A DNA stretch of 64,000 bases from positions 1-64,000 of the forward strand of contig CAMXCT020003180.1 of the NCBI GenBank assembly GCA_947184155.2, given 5' to 3'. Of this stretch, positions 16,737-28,749 are shown in pieces (positions within the stretch are counted from its first letter, which is position 1; each line of letters opens with the position of its first letter). Position numbers and translations under genes: made by a program. The notes beneath the pieces are model-generated. The model had not been told where the DNA came from. It saw only the letters and a program-made list of their open reading frames with translations, and ran no database searches. The DNA comes from Cladocopium goreaui (taxonomy: Eukaryota; Sar; Dinophyceae; Suessiales; Symbiodiniaceae).

Positions 16737-19200
16737 CAGTATGCAGTTGATTGAAATCAAAAATCTTCGTGTTGGGGTCCCAGCCTTCTTCTCCTGAGTA
16801 GATGCTGCATGCAGCTTAGCTTCCTTCAACTGTACAGCCAACGCTGACAACTGCTCATCCTTTGGGTTCTTCATCGCCAAGTCTGGAAGTGCTCCACTGC
16901 TCGACTGCAGGGTCAGGTCATACGAAAAACATGCCAACATATCTACCTTTAACCATACAATTGATGTACATGTGAACTCATATGGGGAATGGAGAGAGGA
17001 ACACACCTGGGGGTGAACCATTCTTCTACTCCATAGACAATACACCCAAACACACAAATATATATATATATACACATATTTATAGTTATTTACATGTATA
17101 CACATATCATATCCTGTGAAAATCTAAAAGGTATTTGCTGGCAATATTCCAGCAATCAAGTCACCGTTTCAGAAAGCTCAGAAAGTGTCTCCACACTTCC
17201 AAGAGGGGTATCATCTTCGCAATCATCCTCATCATCATCGGGATGGCTTTCTCCAGGTTTGAAGTCCTTGGGCGCCAAAGCAATAGAAGTCACCCTCAGA
17301 TCATGCACACACACGTTCATATATAAAATATATAATTAATATGTGTATATCTAAATTATAGGATGCCTATCTGGAATAAAATTGGTTGACTGATCTTTGT
17401 ACTTGATTCAAATGCTTTTCACAATGTGAGAGTTCCTCATAATTTTCATACAGGGATTTTTTTCCTGGAATTTCCTCACCCAAAACACTGTTGCCCCCCC
17501 AAAGTCATGTGAGATTAGCTGCCACAAAGCCCACCAATGAGCGCTTCAGGTCGGTAATCTTCTTCCGCTTGCTGGAGCCAGCCAATCGATAGAGGCGACG
17601 GAAACGGCTCACCTGGGCAGTGACGGGTTTCCACCTTTGACATAGTACATTTTTTGCACCCTTTAAAGGAAAGTAAAACTTTTGGGTCTACCCAAATATC
17701 AATCCAATTGAAAACTTGAATGGTCCAACATGGATGGCAACAAACAAAATTTCTATCGGGTATGTTAGATCTGGAATATCTGTGCATATACAATGTCAAC
17801 ACAGAGAATCCCAACAGTGATTCATCGATATATGCTGGTTCCCAAGATCATGGAAGGCCTGATCACTGGGGGAGCCATATCAACAATAAAATTGGAGGGG
17901 CAGGTCCCTACATCGCTTGATCTGGACTATAAACAAATAAATAAACAAATAAAAAAATAAATAAATAAATTTTACTCTTGTTGTCAACCAAACTTTTCAA
18001 AGCCTAAAGTGAAAGCAGTACATTCCAATAAGTCACCAAACGCCTTAGCGCATGCCCCTGGCGCAATGCCCAGGTGTCCACCACGGACATACATGAGGTG
18101 AGCCCTGTTGGGAATAGTTGACAATCCTCATAAAACCGCAAGATGGCCTCCTTCAAGATAATGCTGCTAAAGCGACCGACTCCTTTGGAGGTTCGCATTG
18201 CTGCAAAGATGGCTTCGCTAATTATTCCCCTCGATGTCCCGGAGTGTCACCTTGTTCTTTTTGAACACGTTTCCGGAGACGTCCAACAAAAAGGAAAACC
18301 CAACCTCAAGGAAGTGGGGAATGTCTAGCGTTAGCAATGGGCTCAAAAAAATAGGGCTGCTAAATTCTTGATATGTCCCCTTTTAAGTGGCAAAAACCAA
18401 GTAGGAAACTATATAGGGTGATTAACCTGGGTTGATATTCAATATATATATAAATAGATATGTATATATATATATATATAAAAATGGTGTATATATAGAT
18501 ATAGATATATATATATATATACTATCTTTCTCTCTCTCTCTCTATCGATATCTACCTATCTACATACACTATCTACCTATCTATCTTTCTTTCTTTTCCT
18601 ATCTATCTATCTACCTAGCTAGCTCTCTATCGATCGATCTATCTACCTGTACTTTTTTTATTTGGAAATTCCAAGACAATATATGTGGGATCAAACATCC
18701 TTGGGGTAAAGATTAAAAAAAATCTCACGCCGTGTACTATCCCAGACACTGATTTCAACCGCTCATGCTCCTTAAACGCAGCAGCATATTGCTCCACAAG
18801 ATGTTTGGGAATCTTGGGGCCCATGGTCACGTCCCACACAGGGCTTGAACCCCTGATGCACATGGATCAACAGGGTGCACAGCATAAAAAGTGAAGGTGA
18901 AAACCATTTGATTGGTTGAATGTACTATAAACCTGCATTTTTAATGGATCACAACCATGCCCAACCATGTAATTATGTGGCTTTGGTTCACGCCCATGTT
19001 GTGGTCAATCTATCATTTTCTTTGCTATGAATTCCAGCTGGTATCCCTTATCCAATATTTATCATGTGGTTTCCCTATATATCGTTCGGAACACACAGCA
19101 TCAAACTGCTGCACAATCCCCGGCACCGCCGCAGGGTGGGCGACGCACCTTCACTCACCTGCCACACCGTAGCCTCGAGGTGCAGCAGAGATGAGACCAA
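16737..19200 (-). CDS. Possible multi-exon gene, exon-like pieces only
   Basis: Several minus-strand pieces read like protein and end at GT/AG sites: about 19152-19190 with a donor GTGAGT; about 18735-18850 (SSPVWDVTMGPKIPKHLVEQ...); about 18004-18215 (RTSKGVGRFSSIILKEAILR...); about 17515-17640 (FRRLYRLAGSSKRKKITDLK); 17165-17294, acidic (FKPGESHPDDDEDDCEDDTP) with donor GTGACT; and about 16737-16904 (SSSGALPDLAMKNPKDEQLS) with acceptor CTGCAG. I do not recognise the product and cannot prove that they belong to one transcript. Some frames do not join cleanly, so it may be a decayed gene. Confidence 0.3.
18438..18655. repeat. TA, CT and CTAT microsatellites
   Basis: Runs of TATA, CTCTCT and CTATCTAT-type repeats. 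The open frame across them is an artefact. Confidence 0.85.
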
Positions 19201-20530
19201 TGGGGTGCCAAGGTCCATTTAAATTGTAGTGGTTTGCAAATAAGGTCCCCTAGAAAAATGCGCCAAATCATCACCAGTTTTTTTTAAACAAAAACCATGG
19301 CTTTGGGGGTTGGCATTTGGGTCCTAGTTAATTTGATTTTAATGGGTCCACTTGCACATGTATATCTCGTTTCTTTCAAGATATATCATACCAACTGAAC
19401 CAACATCGCAAATCTTAGTAGGTTGTCAGGGGTGACCAGAAGAAATAATTTCACCTCCTTATTCAACTAAATCTTTACAGCACGAATTTGTGAATCCACC
19501 CTCCACTTCAACTGGGCACCAAACCATCAGAGCGAGGGTCAGGAACTTCACCAGCTGGATCCCATTCCCTTGCGGATGGCACAATTGCGGGACACCCTAA
19601 AAATTCAAACTAAGAGATGATCTGCACATGGCCCAAAAAGACATGAACATAACACTGTTAGAATCATAGAAAAATCAACTTGATCTGCGCATTTAGAGCC
19701 GTGGCAGGCCAACCGAAACTGAGAGGCTGAAGTCAGACTTGCATTAGGTGCAACTCAAATCAAACCACAAATTCACAAATGTTGTCACACATGCAGGTAA
19801 CCAAAAAGTTGATACATATTCACGTGGCCATCCATGACAAGTCCGATATCCTTTAAAGGACTATAGGAACTTCGAAACGGCTACTCGACACATCAACACG
19901 CCTGGAGTAACGAAGCTCCGAAGACCATGCGGGAAAAGGCACTGCACGAACCGATGCCCAGGAATTAAGTTGCCACGATTTCAGACCAAATCGTTAAAAT
20001 AAACATATGTAGCGGGGATCATAGGAGATCGTTCTAATTTGAACCTCGAAACGATGGCCCGTGTTTATCTGTATAAACCGGTACTCTAGGATGTTCTTAT
20101 TATGACATTTTTAAAACCAAAGATGATGTCCTAAAAAACATCCTAAAACTGAAGCTGCCGTTCCTGGTCAGTGCGCGCGCGAAAATCACACCAATAGAGT
20201 TTGATGTTTTAAAAAAAAGTCCAAATTAGTGGATAATTTGTGTTCCCAATTTAGCTACAGATGTCAAATTCGAGAAAATGATTTCCAATTGTTAACATTT
20301 GGGTATGCACCTGTGGACTCCCAACGCAAGTAGGTTTGGATTTTCAATTTCGATTGGAGGGTGTGTTCAAATCAAGGATGTGGTTTTAAATTTGGATATT
20401 GACAAACGTGGGTTCCGGATGTACAGCTTGGGTTCCGAATTCCGACTCCCAATGGAAAATCAAACTTTGTCTTTAGAACACAAAGAAGTTTAGGGTATAC
20501 AGCCGTACATATTAAGCTACCCCATCATAT
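19201..20530. other. No gene supported
   Basis: AT-rich unique DNA. A short + strand frame (20299-20493) has no features that favour coding. Confidence 0.3.
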
Positions 20531-20620
20531 CCCATAGGATCCATGTATGGTATATATGCTAACATTTGGGGTATATTGATGGTAAATGTTACCATATATA
20601 GCATACATGGATCCTATGGG
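20531..20620. repeat. 90-nt near-perfect hairpin
   Basis: Arms of about 37 nt (outer 19 bp perfect, CCCATAGGATCCATGTATG and its complement; then two mismatches) around a ~16-nt loop. It resembles a tiny foldback or MITE remnant and lies in TA-rich DNA. Confidence 0.8.
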
Positions 20621-21009
20621 TATATATATATAATATGTATATATATATGGTTTCCCAAAAATGGCACACCAAATGTTGGGAATCCCAACAACGAACCCAC
20701 ATGAGGAAATGGGAATGACTGTTTGTCAACCGAATTGACATTGGGAATGTTGCCATAGAAATACATGTAGCAGATCAGAAAATAGCGCATGTATAAAACA
20801 GTATTTAAACAATAGTTAGATATATATATATATGTGTGTGTGTGTATACATATATATATGACACATATTTGGTACATGCTAGAACCTCCTGCTCAATTCT
20901 TCTATATAGAAATAGCTTACATACAATACATATGTTCTATATTTTTTCCTCTGCGCATCATGCCCACAAAGTGGACATGAATGTCGTGAATGGTTTTGGC
21001 AAGCACAAG

Positions 21010-21134
21010 GTAAACCTCTTTGGCTCAATGGTGAAAGTGAATAGTATCAGTGCCAAAAATGGTCATCAGTTTGTAAATCTCTTTGGCTCAATGGTGAAAG
21101 TGAATAGATCAGTGCCAAAAATGGTCATCAGTGA
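21010..21134. repeat. 63-bp tandem duplication
   Basis: Two copies (21010-21072 and 21073-21134) differing by a few bases, each containing CTCTTTGGCTCAATGG. Confidence 0.85.
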
Positions 21135-21235
21135 TTTTCACGCCCTTTCACGGCTATATGGCTTTTGAGGTCTAAATGGCTCAAACGAGCAATGTACCCG
21201 ATAAACTTGTACAAATGTCACTCTAGGAACTATAG

Positions 21236-22500
21236 CAAATTGCGATGTCCTGTGTGTAAAAGCGTCTCTGTGTAAACGCGTCTGTGTGTAAAAGCGTCTG
21301 TGTGTAAAGGAGTCTGTGTGTAAAAGCCTCTGTGTGTAAAAGCTTCTGTGTGTAAAAGCTTCTGTGTGTAAAAGCTTCTGTGTGTAAAAGCGTCTGTGTG
21401 TAAAAAGGGTCTGTGTGTAAAAGGGTCTGTATGTAAAAGCGTCTGTGTGTAAAAGCGTCTGTGTGTAAAGGAGTCTGTGTGTAAAAGCCTCTGTGTGTAA
21501 AAGCTTCTGTGTGTAAAAGCGTCTGTGTGTAAAAGGGTCTGTGTGTAAAAGGGTCTGTATGTAAAAGCGTCTGTGTGTAAAAGCGTCTGTGTGTAAAGGA
21601 GTCTGTGTGTAAAAGCCTCTGTGTGTAAAAGCGTCTGTGTGTAAAAGCGTCTCTGTGTAAAAGTGTTAGTGTGTAAAACCGTCTGTGTCTAAAAGCTTTT
21701 GTGTGCAAAAGTGTCTGTGTGTCAAAGTGTTTGTGTGTGAAAGCGTCTGTGTGCAAAAGCGTCTGTGTGTAAAAGCGTCTGTGTGTAAAAGCGTCTGTGT
21801 GTAAAGGCGTCTGTGTGTAAAAGCGTCTGTGTGTAAAAGCGTCTGTGTGTAAACGCGTCTGTGTGTAAAAGTGTTTGTGTGTAAAAGCTTCTGTGTGTAA
21901 AATCTTGTGTGTAAAAGCCTCTGTGTGTAAAAGCGTCTGTGTAAAAGCTTCTGTGTGTAAAATCTTCTGTGTGTAAAAGCGTCTGTGTGTAAAAGCGTCT
22001 CTGTGTAAAAGCGTCTGTGTGTAAAAGCTTTTGTGTGCAAAAGTGTCTGTGTGTAAGGGCGTTTGTGTGTGAAAGCGTCTGTGTGTGTGTGTGCAAGCGT
22101 CTGTGTGTAACTGTGCGTGTGCAAGCATCTGTGTGTAAAAGCTTTTGTGTGCAAAAGTGTCTGTGTGTCAAAGTGTTTGTGTGTAAAAGCGTCTGTGTGT
22201 AAAAGCGTCTGTGTGTAAAAGCGTCTGTGTGTAAACGCGTCTGTGTGTAAAAGCGTCTCTGTGTAAAAGTGTCTGTGTGTCAAAGTGTTTGTGTGTAAAA
22301 GCGTCTGTGTGTAAAAGCGTCTGTGTGTAAAAGCGTCTGTGTGTAAATGCGTCTGTGTGTAAAAGCGTCTGTGTGTAAAGGTGTTTGTGTGTAAAAGTGT
22401 CTGTGTGTAAAAGCGTTCGCGTGCAAACGTGTTTGTAGAAGCGTTGGTGTGTAAAAGCTTCTGTGTGTAACAGCTTCTGCGGCTAAAAACTTTAGAGCTG
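21236..22500. repeat. 16-bp tandem array, left block
   Basis: Unit TGTGTGTAAAAGCGTC with common variants at two positions (GC-GT, GC-CT, GC-TT). About 78 units. The minus strand has no stop in any frame, so long Thr/His/Phe-rich frames appear. Blocks are repeated at higher order, e.g. the variant AAAGGAGTC recurs at 21306, 21467 and 21595. Confidence 0.95.
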
Positions 22501-22579
22501 GCCGAGTGTGCTGCATCTGTCGCAGACTCAGGTTCCATTGTTCCCGAGAACGCCTGAGCGCAGGGTTCTTCCAATAGTG

Positions 22580-23100
22580 GGGGTGTGTCTCTCATCTTCT
22601 CATCTTCACATCTTCTCATCTTCACATCCTCACATCTTCACATCTTCTCATCTTCACATCTTCTCATCTTCACATTTTCTCATCATCTTCACACATTCAC
22701 ATCCTCACATCTTCACATCTTCTCATCTTCACATCTTCTCAGCTTCACATCTTCTCATCATCTTCACACATTCACATCTTCACATCTTCACATCTGCTCA
22801 TCTTCACATCTTCTCATCCTCACATCTTCACATCTTCTCATCTTCACATCTTCACATCTGCTCATCTTCACATCTTCTCATCCTCACATCTTCACATCTT
22901 CCCATCTTCACATCTGCTCATCTTCACAGCTTCACATCTTCACATCTGCTCATCTTCACATCTTCTCATCCTCACATCTTCAAATCTTCACATCCTCACA
23001 TCTTCACATCTTCTCCTCTTGCCTTCTTGCCCTCTTGCCCTCTTGCCCTCACATCTTCACATCTTCTCCTCTTGCCCTCTTGCCCTCTCCTTCTTTTCTA
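22580..23100. repeat. CATCTTCACATCTTCTCAT-type array
   Basis: 8-9-bp units based on CATCTTCA, CATCTTCT and CATCCTCA, ending in CCCTCTTGC repeats. Serine/His-rich frames across it are artefacts. Confidence 0.9.
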
Positions 23101-23127
23101 TGTCTCTTCTGAAGGCGGGGGCAGGGG

Positions 23128-23343
23128 CAGTGCCAACGAGACGGCACGAAACGCAACCCTTTCGCACGAAATGAAGTTCGATCGCCAAAAACTGAAGTAA
23201 AATTGCGATTTCAAGGTGTCCCGCGCAACCCTTTCGCACGAAATGAGGGTCGATCGTCAAAAACTGAGGTAAAAGTGCGAGTTCAAGTCGTCCCGCGCAA
23301 CCCTTTCGCACGAAATGAGGTTCGATCGTCAAAAACTGAGGTA
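23128..23343. repeat. 72-bp tandem array, left part
   Basis: About three copies of a unit containing CGCAACCCTTTCGCACGAAA and TCGATCGTCAAAAACTGAGG. It is cut at 23343 by the transposon and resumes at 38690. Confidence 0.9.
23342..23343. other. Target-site duplication TA, left
   Basis: TA here and TA at 38690-38691 flank the element. Removing the element and one TA restores the uninterrupted 72-mer sequence CTGAGGTAAAAGTGCG, present intact at about 23266. Confidence 0.85.
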
Positions 23344-23393
23344 CTTGGATGGGCTGTGCCTTTGCTAGTGGGTTAAGAGGTTTAAGATGTTTA
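23344..23393 (+). repeat. Left terminal inverted repeat, 50 bp
   Basis: Starts CTTGGATGGGCTGTGCCTTT. All 50 bases match the reverse complement of 38640-38689. Similarity continues for a few more bases after one mismatch. Confidence 0.95.
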
Positions 23394-24054
23394 GCTAACC
23401 TATAGCTAAGTCCTTATAAGTGTAAGTTGCAAAGCGCCATTCTGTCGACTCAGAACATGGTTTTGCTGAAAACTTTTCAAAAGTTTGAAAGAAAAATGTA
23501 CCAATTTTTCTTGTTTTTTTCAAAGATTTTTCTACAAAAGCAAATGAAGTTCAGCAGATGGCTGGTGTCCAAGATTTGCAAAAGAATTCCAAGAAGAAAA
23601 ACTTTAGTTTCTCCTTTGCCATTCCCAAATTGTATGTTTCTTTTCTGTGCCTTTTTTGAAAAACAAATTTATTCAAAAACATCGCCAATTTTCTGCCAAT
23701 CTTGGAGGAAAACCACTTAGATTGGAATATACAAAGTCATTGCAGCCTTGCTGGTACCATTGAGACACAAAGCCAGGGTAAGCCAGAATGAAACAGCATT
23801 GAATATTTGTGCCCACTCCAAAGCCACCAAAGGCTTGCAAGCTCAATGTTTTTGAAAAAGCCATGAAGGCTTGAAATGCAGCCATGAAAGGCTTCAAATC
23901 CAGCCATGAAAGGCTTGAAGTCCAGCCATGAAAGGCTTGCAGTCCAGCCATTAAGGCTTTGAACAGCAGCCATTGCAGGCTTATAGTTCCCAGCAAAAAG
24001 CAATCTAAAGGCTTGGCACCACAGCCATGTCAATTCTGACACCAATGCATTTGT
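23394..24054. other. Element left subterminal DNA with AGCC-GGCT hairpins
   Basis: Short AGCTAA-type repeats follow the TIR. From about 23770 to 24030 there are about eight mini-hairpins such as AGCCATGAAAGGCT. Confidence 0.7.
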
Positions 24055-26060
24055 TCACCTCAAGTGGAAAGGAATCAATGTTAAGACTCCTGCTTTACAA
24101 TGGCTGTATGTAACAGCTGTCAACAATTCAGAAGCTGCCACACACAGCCAATGGCCAGCCTCCTGCCACAGTGCATGGCCATTTTTGGAATCCACCAAAT
24201 TGAGCATTTCTACAATGGACCATGCCTCATTGCCAATGGCAAAGTTAAGCAGCACCTTGGCTGCAGCCAGCTGGCCTTTCTTCTCACTGGCAAGCAGCAC
24301 AACATCATTCACTGCTGCCACAGTGCCATTCTTCAGAACCAAAGTCTTGCAGCTTGCAATGTTGGTGCTGATGCCCAAATTGGCTTCCAGCCACGCCACC
24401 ACTTTCTTGGGTGCTTTTGCATTCAATTCCAGTGCAGCTTCGATCCCAAAGGGCTTTTGAGCCAATTGGTGCAAACAATGCCCCAACACTTCCACCAGCA
24501 GACCCTGCTCAAAGTTCTTCAAATTTTGGACCCTAGTGGCCACCAAGGTCACATCCTTGTGTTTCCTCTCCATTGTCCAGCAAGGAAGCAGCAATCCATG
24601 TTCCTCCAACTCATCACCATAATGCAAAAGCCAATGGAATTTTTTGATGCAATGGTCTGAATACCCAGCTGTTTTGTAAGCTACCAAAACTTTGGAGGCA
24701 GCATTGTCAAGCATGGGGCCAGTCACACACCCCATTGGTGTTGCCACCAGCAAATCCATCATGTGACAAAGCTTCAAGAAAGCATCAGTTGCAGGACAAG
24801 CTCCACCTTGAGATTCGATCTTTTCCACATAGTGCTGCAAAATGGGGTACAAGCACAGCATTTCACTTGCAGTTGCTTTCACTTTGTTGGCATTTCTGTG
24901 TGAATCCACTTTGCCAGTTGTAAACAAAGAAGACAAAGCACCCACTTTATGCAAAGCTGATGGTAAGCACCACAAATCCAAATAGTTCGACATTGCATGC
25001 CAAGCTGGAAGGCCTTCAGATTGCAAATGCTCCAACAGCAAGTACATGCCAATGTTCAAAGTGCCATTGGATACCATGCCATGCATGTAGTCATGCATAT
25101 ATTGTGTGCAAGGTTTCAGCCAAGGCCTCAAGCTTGGAGAAGATAGTAAAGCTTCTTCAGAGAAAGTCCAGCCAGCGCATTGCTCCCAAACTTGAAACTC
25201 TTTTTTGGAGCACGCATTTTTCCTGTGTGCCATTCTGTCCCAACTTGCCAAAGCTTCATCATCAGTTGCTAGGACCAATTCAGTTTTGGAAATTGTTCTG
25301 AGAACTGCTTTCTCTGCATCTTCCTCCCCTTCATGCAAAAAGACAATTTGATTGCAACATTTCAGACAGAAATTGCTGCCACTGTCCCCTTTGAGTCCAA
25401 AAGTGACTTTTTGAGAGGCACCGTCTTGAACAATAAAACCTAGTTTGTAAAACAGTCTGCACTCCTGATTGCTGGGGCCATGTAGAAGTACACCAACCAA
25501 AGGTGATGCCACTGCACTGCAAAAGATTTGTTCCATCACTGCTCTCACCACTTGTGACATTCCACCTTCCAAAGTTGCCACAATGCTGGTCCTGATGATG
25601 CCAAGCACAAGCCAATTTTGTGTGTGACTCAGAGCTGCCCTGCCCAATTGCTTGATGGAACAATACACAACCCAGACTTTTTTGTTGGCCCTCCCCAAAG
25701 CATTTGCAGGAAGGCATTCATCAGAATACAAAATGAGGTCAAATTCATTGCCAGGCCCATTTCCCAAAGAAGTAATGGCTGTAGCCAGGGAGTTGTAGAA
25801 GGAACCATTGATGCTGTAGCAAGCACTCAGCAAAGAATGAAAATTGACCAAAGGGATGGCCACCACATTGGAAGTCTTTGCTGTACAGTAAAGGGCCATA
25901 AGCATGATATTGGTCAAGGTATCTTTGTGCAGCCTCTGTCATTTGCTTCCTGCCTGCCATCTCTGGCAGCCCATATTCAGCAATGTGTTTGACAATGGCT
26001 TCCAAAGAAGATTTTGAACAGTTGGGCACTGATCTTCTTAGAAGATTCAGTTTTTGTAGC
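24055..26060 (-). pseudogene. Transposase-like gene, frameshifted
   Basis: The N-terminal part runs from an in-frame ATG near 26080 (MAERAAKLQKLNLLRRSVPN ... YHAYGPLLY) and the body is a 620-codon frame ending at 24055. The two join by a one-base shift near 25890. The body has, in order: LILYSDECLPAN (about residues 62-72), GDSGSNFCLKC with a Cys pair (about 180), YMHDYMHGM (about 275), and WTMERKHK (about 455). I recognise this layout as a high-copy family of Symbiodiniaceae genomes. I infer a DDE-type transposase related to Tnp2/Plavaka elements, with D of SDE, D or H of HDYMH and E of ERKHK as candidate catalytic residues. No non-dinoflagellate homology is proven. The short AGCC hairpins do not interrupt it. 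Confidence 0.6.
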
Positions 26061-26104
26061 TTTGCAGCTCTTTCTGCCATGGCTGCAAGTGGTAGAAACA
26101 ATTC

Positions 26105-26460
26105 TGTAACTATCTTATGTCACATTGGAAATTCTGTGAGGTTATGTCTTTGGTAAGAAGTTAGAAGAAACATTTGATTGGGGATGCAGGTAGTGCCTAG
26201 GGCCATGAAAATTGAACACTGAACCAAAAAGCCTTGGGCCATCCAATGCTTTTGTGGTTGGCACTCAAAGCTGGGAACTAGCCATGCAAGGCTTCCTATT
26301 GCTTGCCAGTACTCAACAACCAGCCACTGAAGGGCTAACAGTTTTTGTCACAAGGATTTGCACAAGCCACCAGGGCTAACCAAAGCCACAAGGGCTTGAA
26401 TAAGCCACAAGGGCTGGTCATAGCCACTTGGGCTAGCCCTCAACAACAACAGCCACCAAA
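26105..26460. other. Spacer with AGCC-GGCT hairpins
   Basis: Between the Cys-rich and transposase-like genes; contains about seven mini-hairpins, for example AGCCACAAGGGCT. Confidence 0.6.
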
Positions 26461-26631
26461 AATTGCTAACTATGCTGCAACAGAAAGCTATTCTTTTCAA
26501 GCCAAGCTTGAAGCAAATCTCCCACCAGGCACACAGCCACCAATGTTGGGCACTGGGGCCTTTGCCAACAGATCCCAGCCAAGAGGTACATTTCAGCACC
26601 TATTGAACCCCAGAAAACTTTCACAGCACAC

Positions 26632-27884
26632 TCACTTCCAGCCTTTTTTGGCTGCCATATCATTCCACTCATGCCTTCCATTGAATCTCTGTCCCTTGAA
26701 GCCTGGGCTTCGACACTTTTCACACCCTTTGGGGTTTCCCCTGCACCTGCAGCAGCCAAAGACTTTGGAAGTGCTAGCATTGTCCTTCTTCACAGTCTTC
26801 TTCTTCTCCTGGCCATTGCTGCAAGAAGCTGAAGATGCTGCTGGTCTCTTCATCACTTTGCGAGTTTTCTTGCTACTGAGAGCATCATGGGCCATTTGTT
26901 CAAAGTCTTCCAACCCAGGCTTATCATTCACCTGGTGTGGTGCACATGGAAGTGGAGGAGCATTGGGCAATGCCAAGGGCTGAGCAGCACTTGCAGGGGA
27001 AGGTACATCCTGCAATGCCAGTCTGGTGCCACCACTGCCACCAGCTTTTTGCTTCAGTTCTGCTTTCTCCTTGTCTTCATTGTACTGGTCAATGAACTTC
27101 TCCATCTTCTCCTGAAAGCCACCATCTGCCAGTGCAGCCTGTGGAGCAGGTGCACTCCTCTGGGGTTTTGGGATGCCAGTCAACAAGTTGGAAGTGCTCC
27201 TCAAGGGAATCTTGGGGTAGATGGCTGCCAATGAAACATTCATCAAAGCAGGCTGCTCAATGCCATAAGCCTTCTCCTTGAAAGCAGCAGTGAGCTGACT
27301 GGGGGAGAGCGGGTACACCTTGAGGCCAGGGAGGTCATTGTTAGCACAGTGACCAAAGGTTTTGGTTAAGTCTTGGACCATCCAGTAGATTGCCCATGGG
27401 TTTGGCATTGGCTGGTGCTGCAGGTTCACTAACACATGCAGCAGGACTCCCATGGCACTCCTTTTGGTGTCCTCTTTCATTGACCTCATCCCAAGGCTTT
27501 TGAGTCTTTCACAAATGACCCTCTGCCCATCCACATTGCTGCCTTGCTCCAAAGCCAACCAATCATTGCTGGTCAGGTAAGGTGGCAGGTTGTGCAAACT
27601 TTGGGGCCTTTGGGAAAGTTGCAAACCACTTTGGCCAGAAGCACTGAGGGCATCCATCTCATTCATCACATCATCCTTCAAACTCTCAGGCAAATTGGCT
27701 TCAGTGACTTTCTCATACAAGTCAGACAGACAAAGCACTGGGTGTCCAAGAGGTCACTCCATGCAGCCTTTGCTTCAAAGTTTCCAAAGCAGCTTTGCCA
27801 ACTTGGGACCCAGGCCTGGCTTCCAGCAATTTGGAGACATGTTCCAATTCATTGCAAAAATCTTCTGTAGACCATTGGTGGCTC
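26632..27884 (-). pseudogene. Cys-rich element protein, frameshifted
   Basis: N-terminal frame from ATG near 27884 (MSHQWSTEDFCNELEHVSKL ... HGVTSWTP) passes by a one-base shift near 27735 into a 368-codon frame (SDLYEKVTEANLPESLKDDV ...). The C-terminus has a compact Cys cluster CCRCRGNPKGCEKCRSPGFKG preceded by a basic stretch KKTRKVMKRPAA. I recognise this Cys cluster as common in Symbiodiniaceae predicted proteins, though its role is not known to me. A zinc- or nucleic-acid-binding accessory protein of the element is a reasonable guess. It lies just upstream of the transposase-like gene on the same strand. Confidence 0.55.
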
Positions 27885-27999
27885 ATGATGGGCCAGTGTG
27901 AAAGTGTGTATATGGTGAAACAAGGAGTGCTATGAACCCAAGGCTGCAAAGTCCTGGGTGAAATGCTGAAATAACAAAATACCACCAAAGCTCTCAATC

Positions 28000-28241
28000 T
28001 GACTTATAGCCACACTTGGGCTTCCACTTTGGTTTTGAGCCACTGGGGCTGGAGTATAGCCATTGAAAGGCTTGCCACACAGAATGCATCAATACAGCCA
28101 TCTAGGCTTCAACAGTACCTTCTAGCAATCAAAGGCTGGGTCATCCAAAGGCAAGCAAAGCTCACAACATTGTTTTGAAACTGCAGACATGCAAGTTGCA
28201 CAAATACACAAACTGAATTTGTTTGCACATGCCCAAGCAAA
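28000..28241. other. Spacer with AGCC-GGCT hairpins
   Basis: About four mini-hairpins between 28010 and 28110; no coding sequence. Confidence 0.5.
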
Positions 28242-28585
28242 TCAATTGGGCAAGGATTGCATTAAAGAATTTGTAATTTCTGTGTAGTATGTGACACACA
28301 CTTCACAATCACAAAGCAGTGGGTGCTGTGCATCAGAATCCCAATCAGGGATAGAAGGTGGCTCCAGTCTCACTTGCCAATAGATCTCTTCCCAGCTAGT
28401 AGTGGTGCCACTGGGGTGGACAACTGTTTCCTCAGGAACATGTTCAAGAGCAGATGTGTTGTTGCTACTGCTTTGGCTGCCTGGGTCTTCTTCAGCAGGA
28501 ATAGGCAAAATTGGCAAGACCATTGCAAATCAGCACTGGGCACCTCACTTTCCAGACCAAAAACTTGCAGGTGAAATTGAAGCAT
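28242..28585 (-). CDS. Exon-like piece, acidic, CDCEVC motif
   Basis: A 93-codon frame (VLPILPIPAEEDPGSQSSSN ... CDCEVCVTYY) ending in SLMQSLPN and a stop. No ATG in a convincing place, so an upstream exon is expected. Probably the last exon of the gene that also includes 29659-30409. Function unknown. Confidence 0.35.
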
Positions 28586-28749
28586 GTTGGGTTTGCAAAA
28601 AAAAAATGCAACTTACACAAAATATGCTGTGGATAGCTGTGAGTTTCTTGTATACTTTTGTGTGTGCAATAATTTGTAACCATATCTTGAACAATGTTTT
28701 TGTGAAAGTGGTTTATTTGGAAATATTATAGGATACAATGCTTTTGGAA

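Noticed and set aside
18820-18870. Possible tRNA T-arm (GGGCTTGAACCCCTGATG)
   Set aside because: No acceptor stem or anticodon arm folds around it, and the opposite strand reads as a protein-like exon.
21015-21035. TTTGGCTCAA as a spliced-leader relict
   Set aside because: Only about ten bases match, and it lies in a simple 63-bp duplication with no gene start after it.
21223-22625. 300-codon Thr/His/Phe-rich minus-strand frames
   Set aside because: Pure product of the 16-bp repeat; no transcript or unique sequence supports them.
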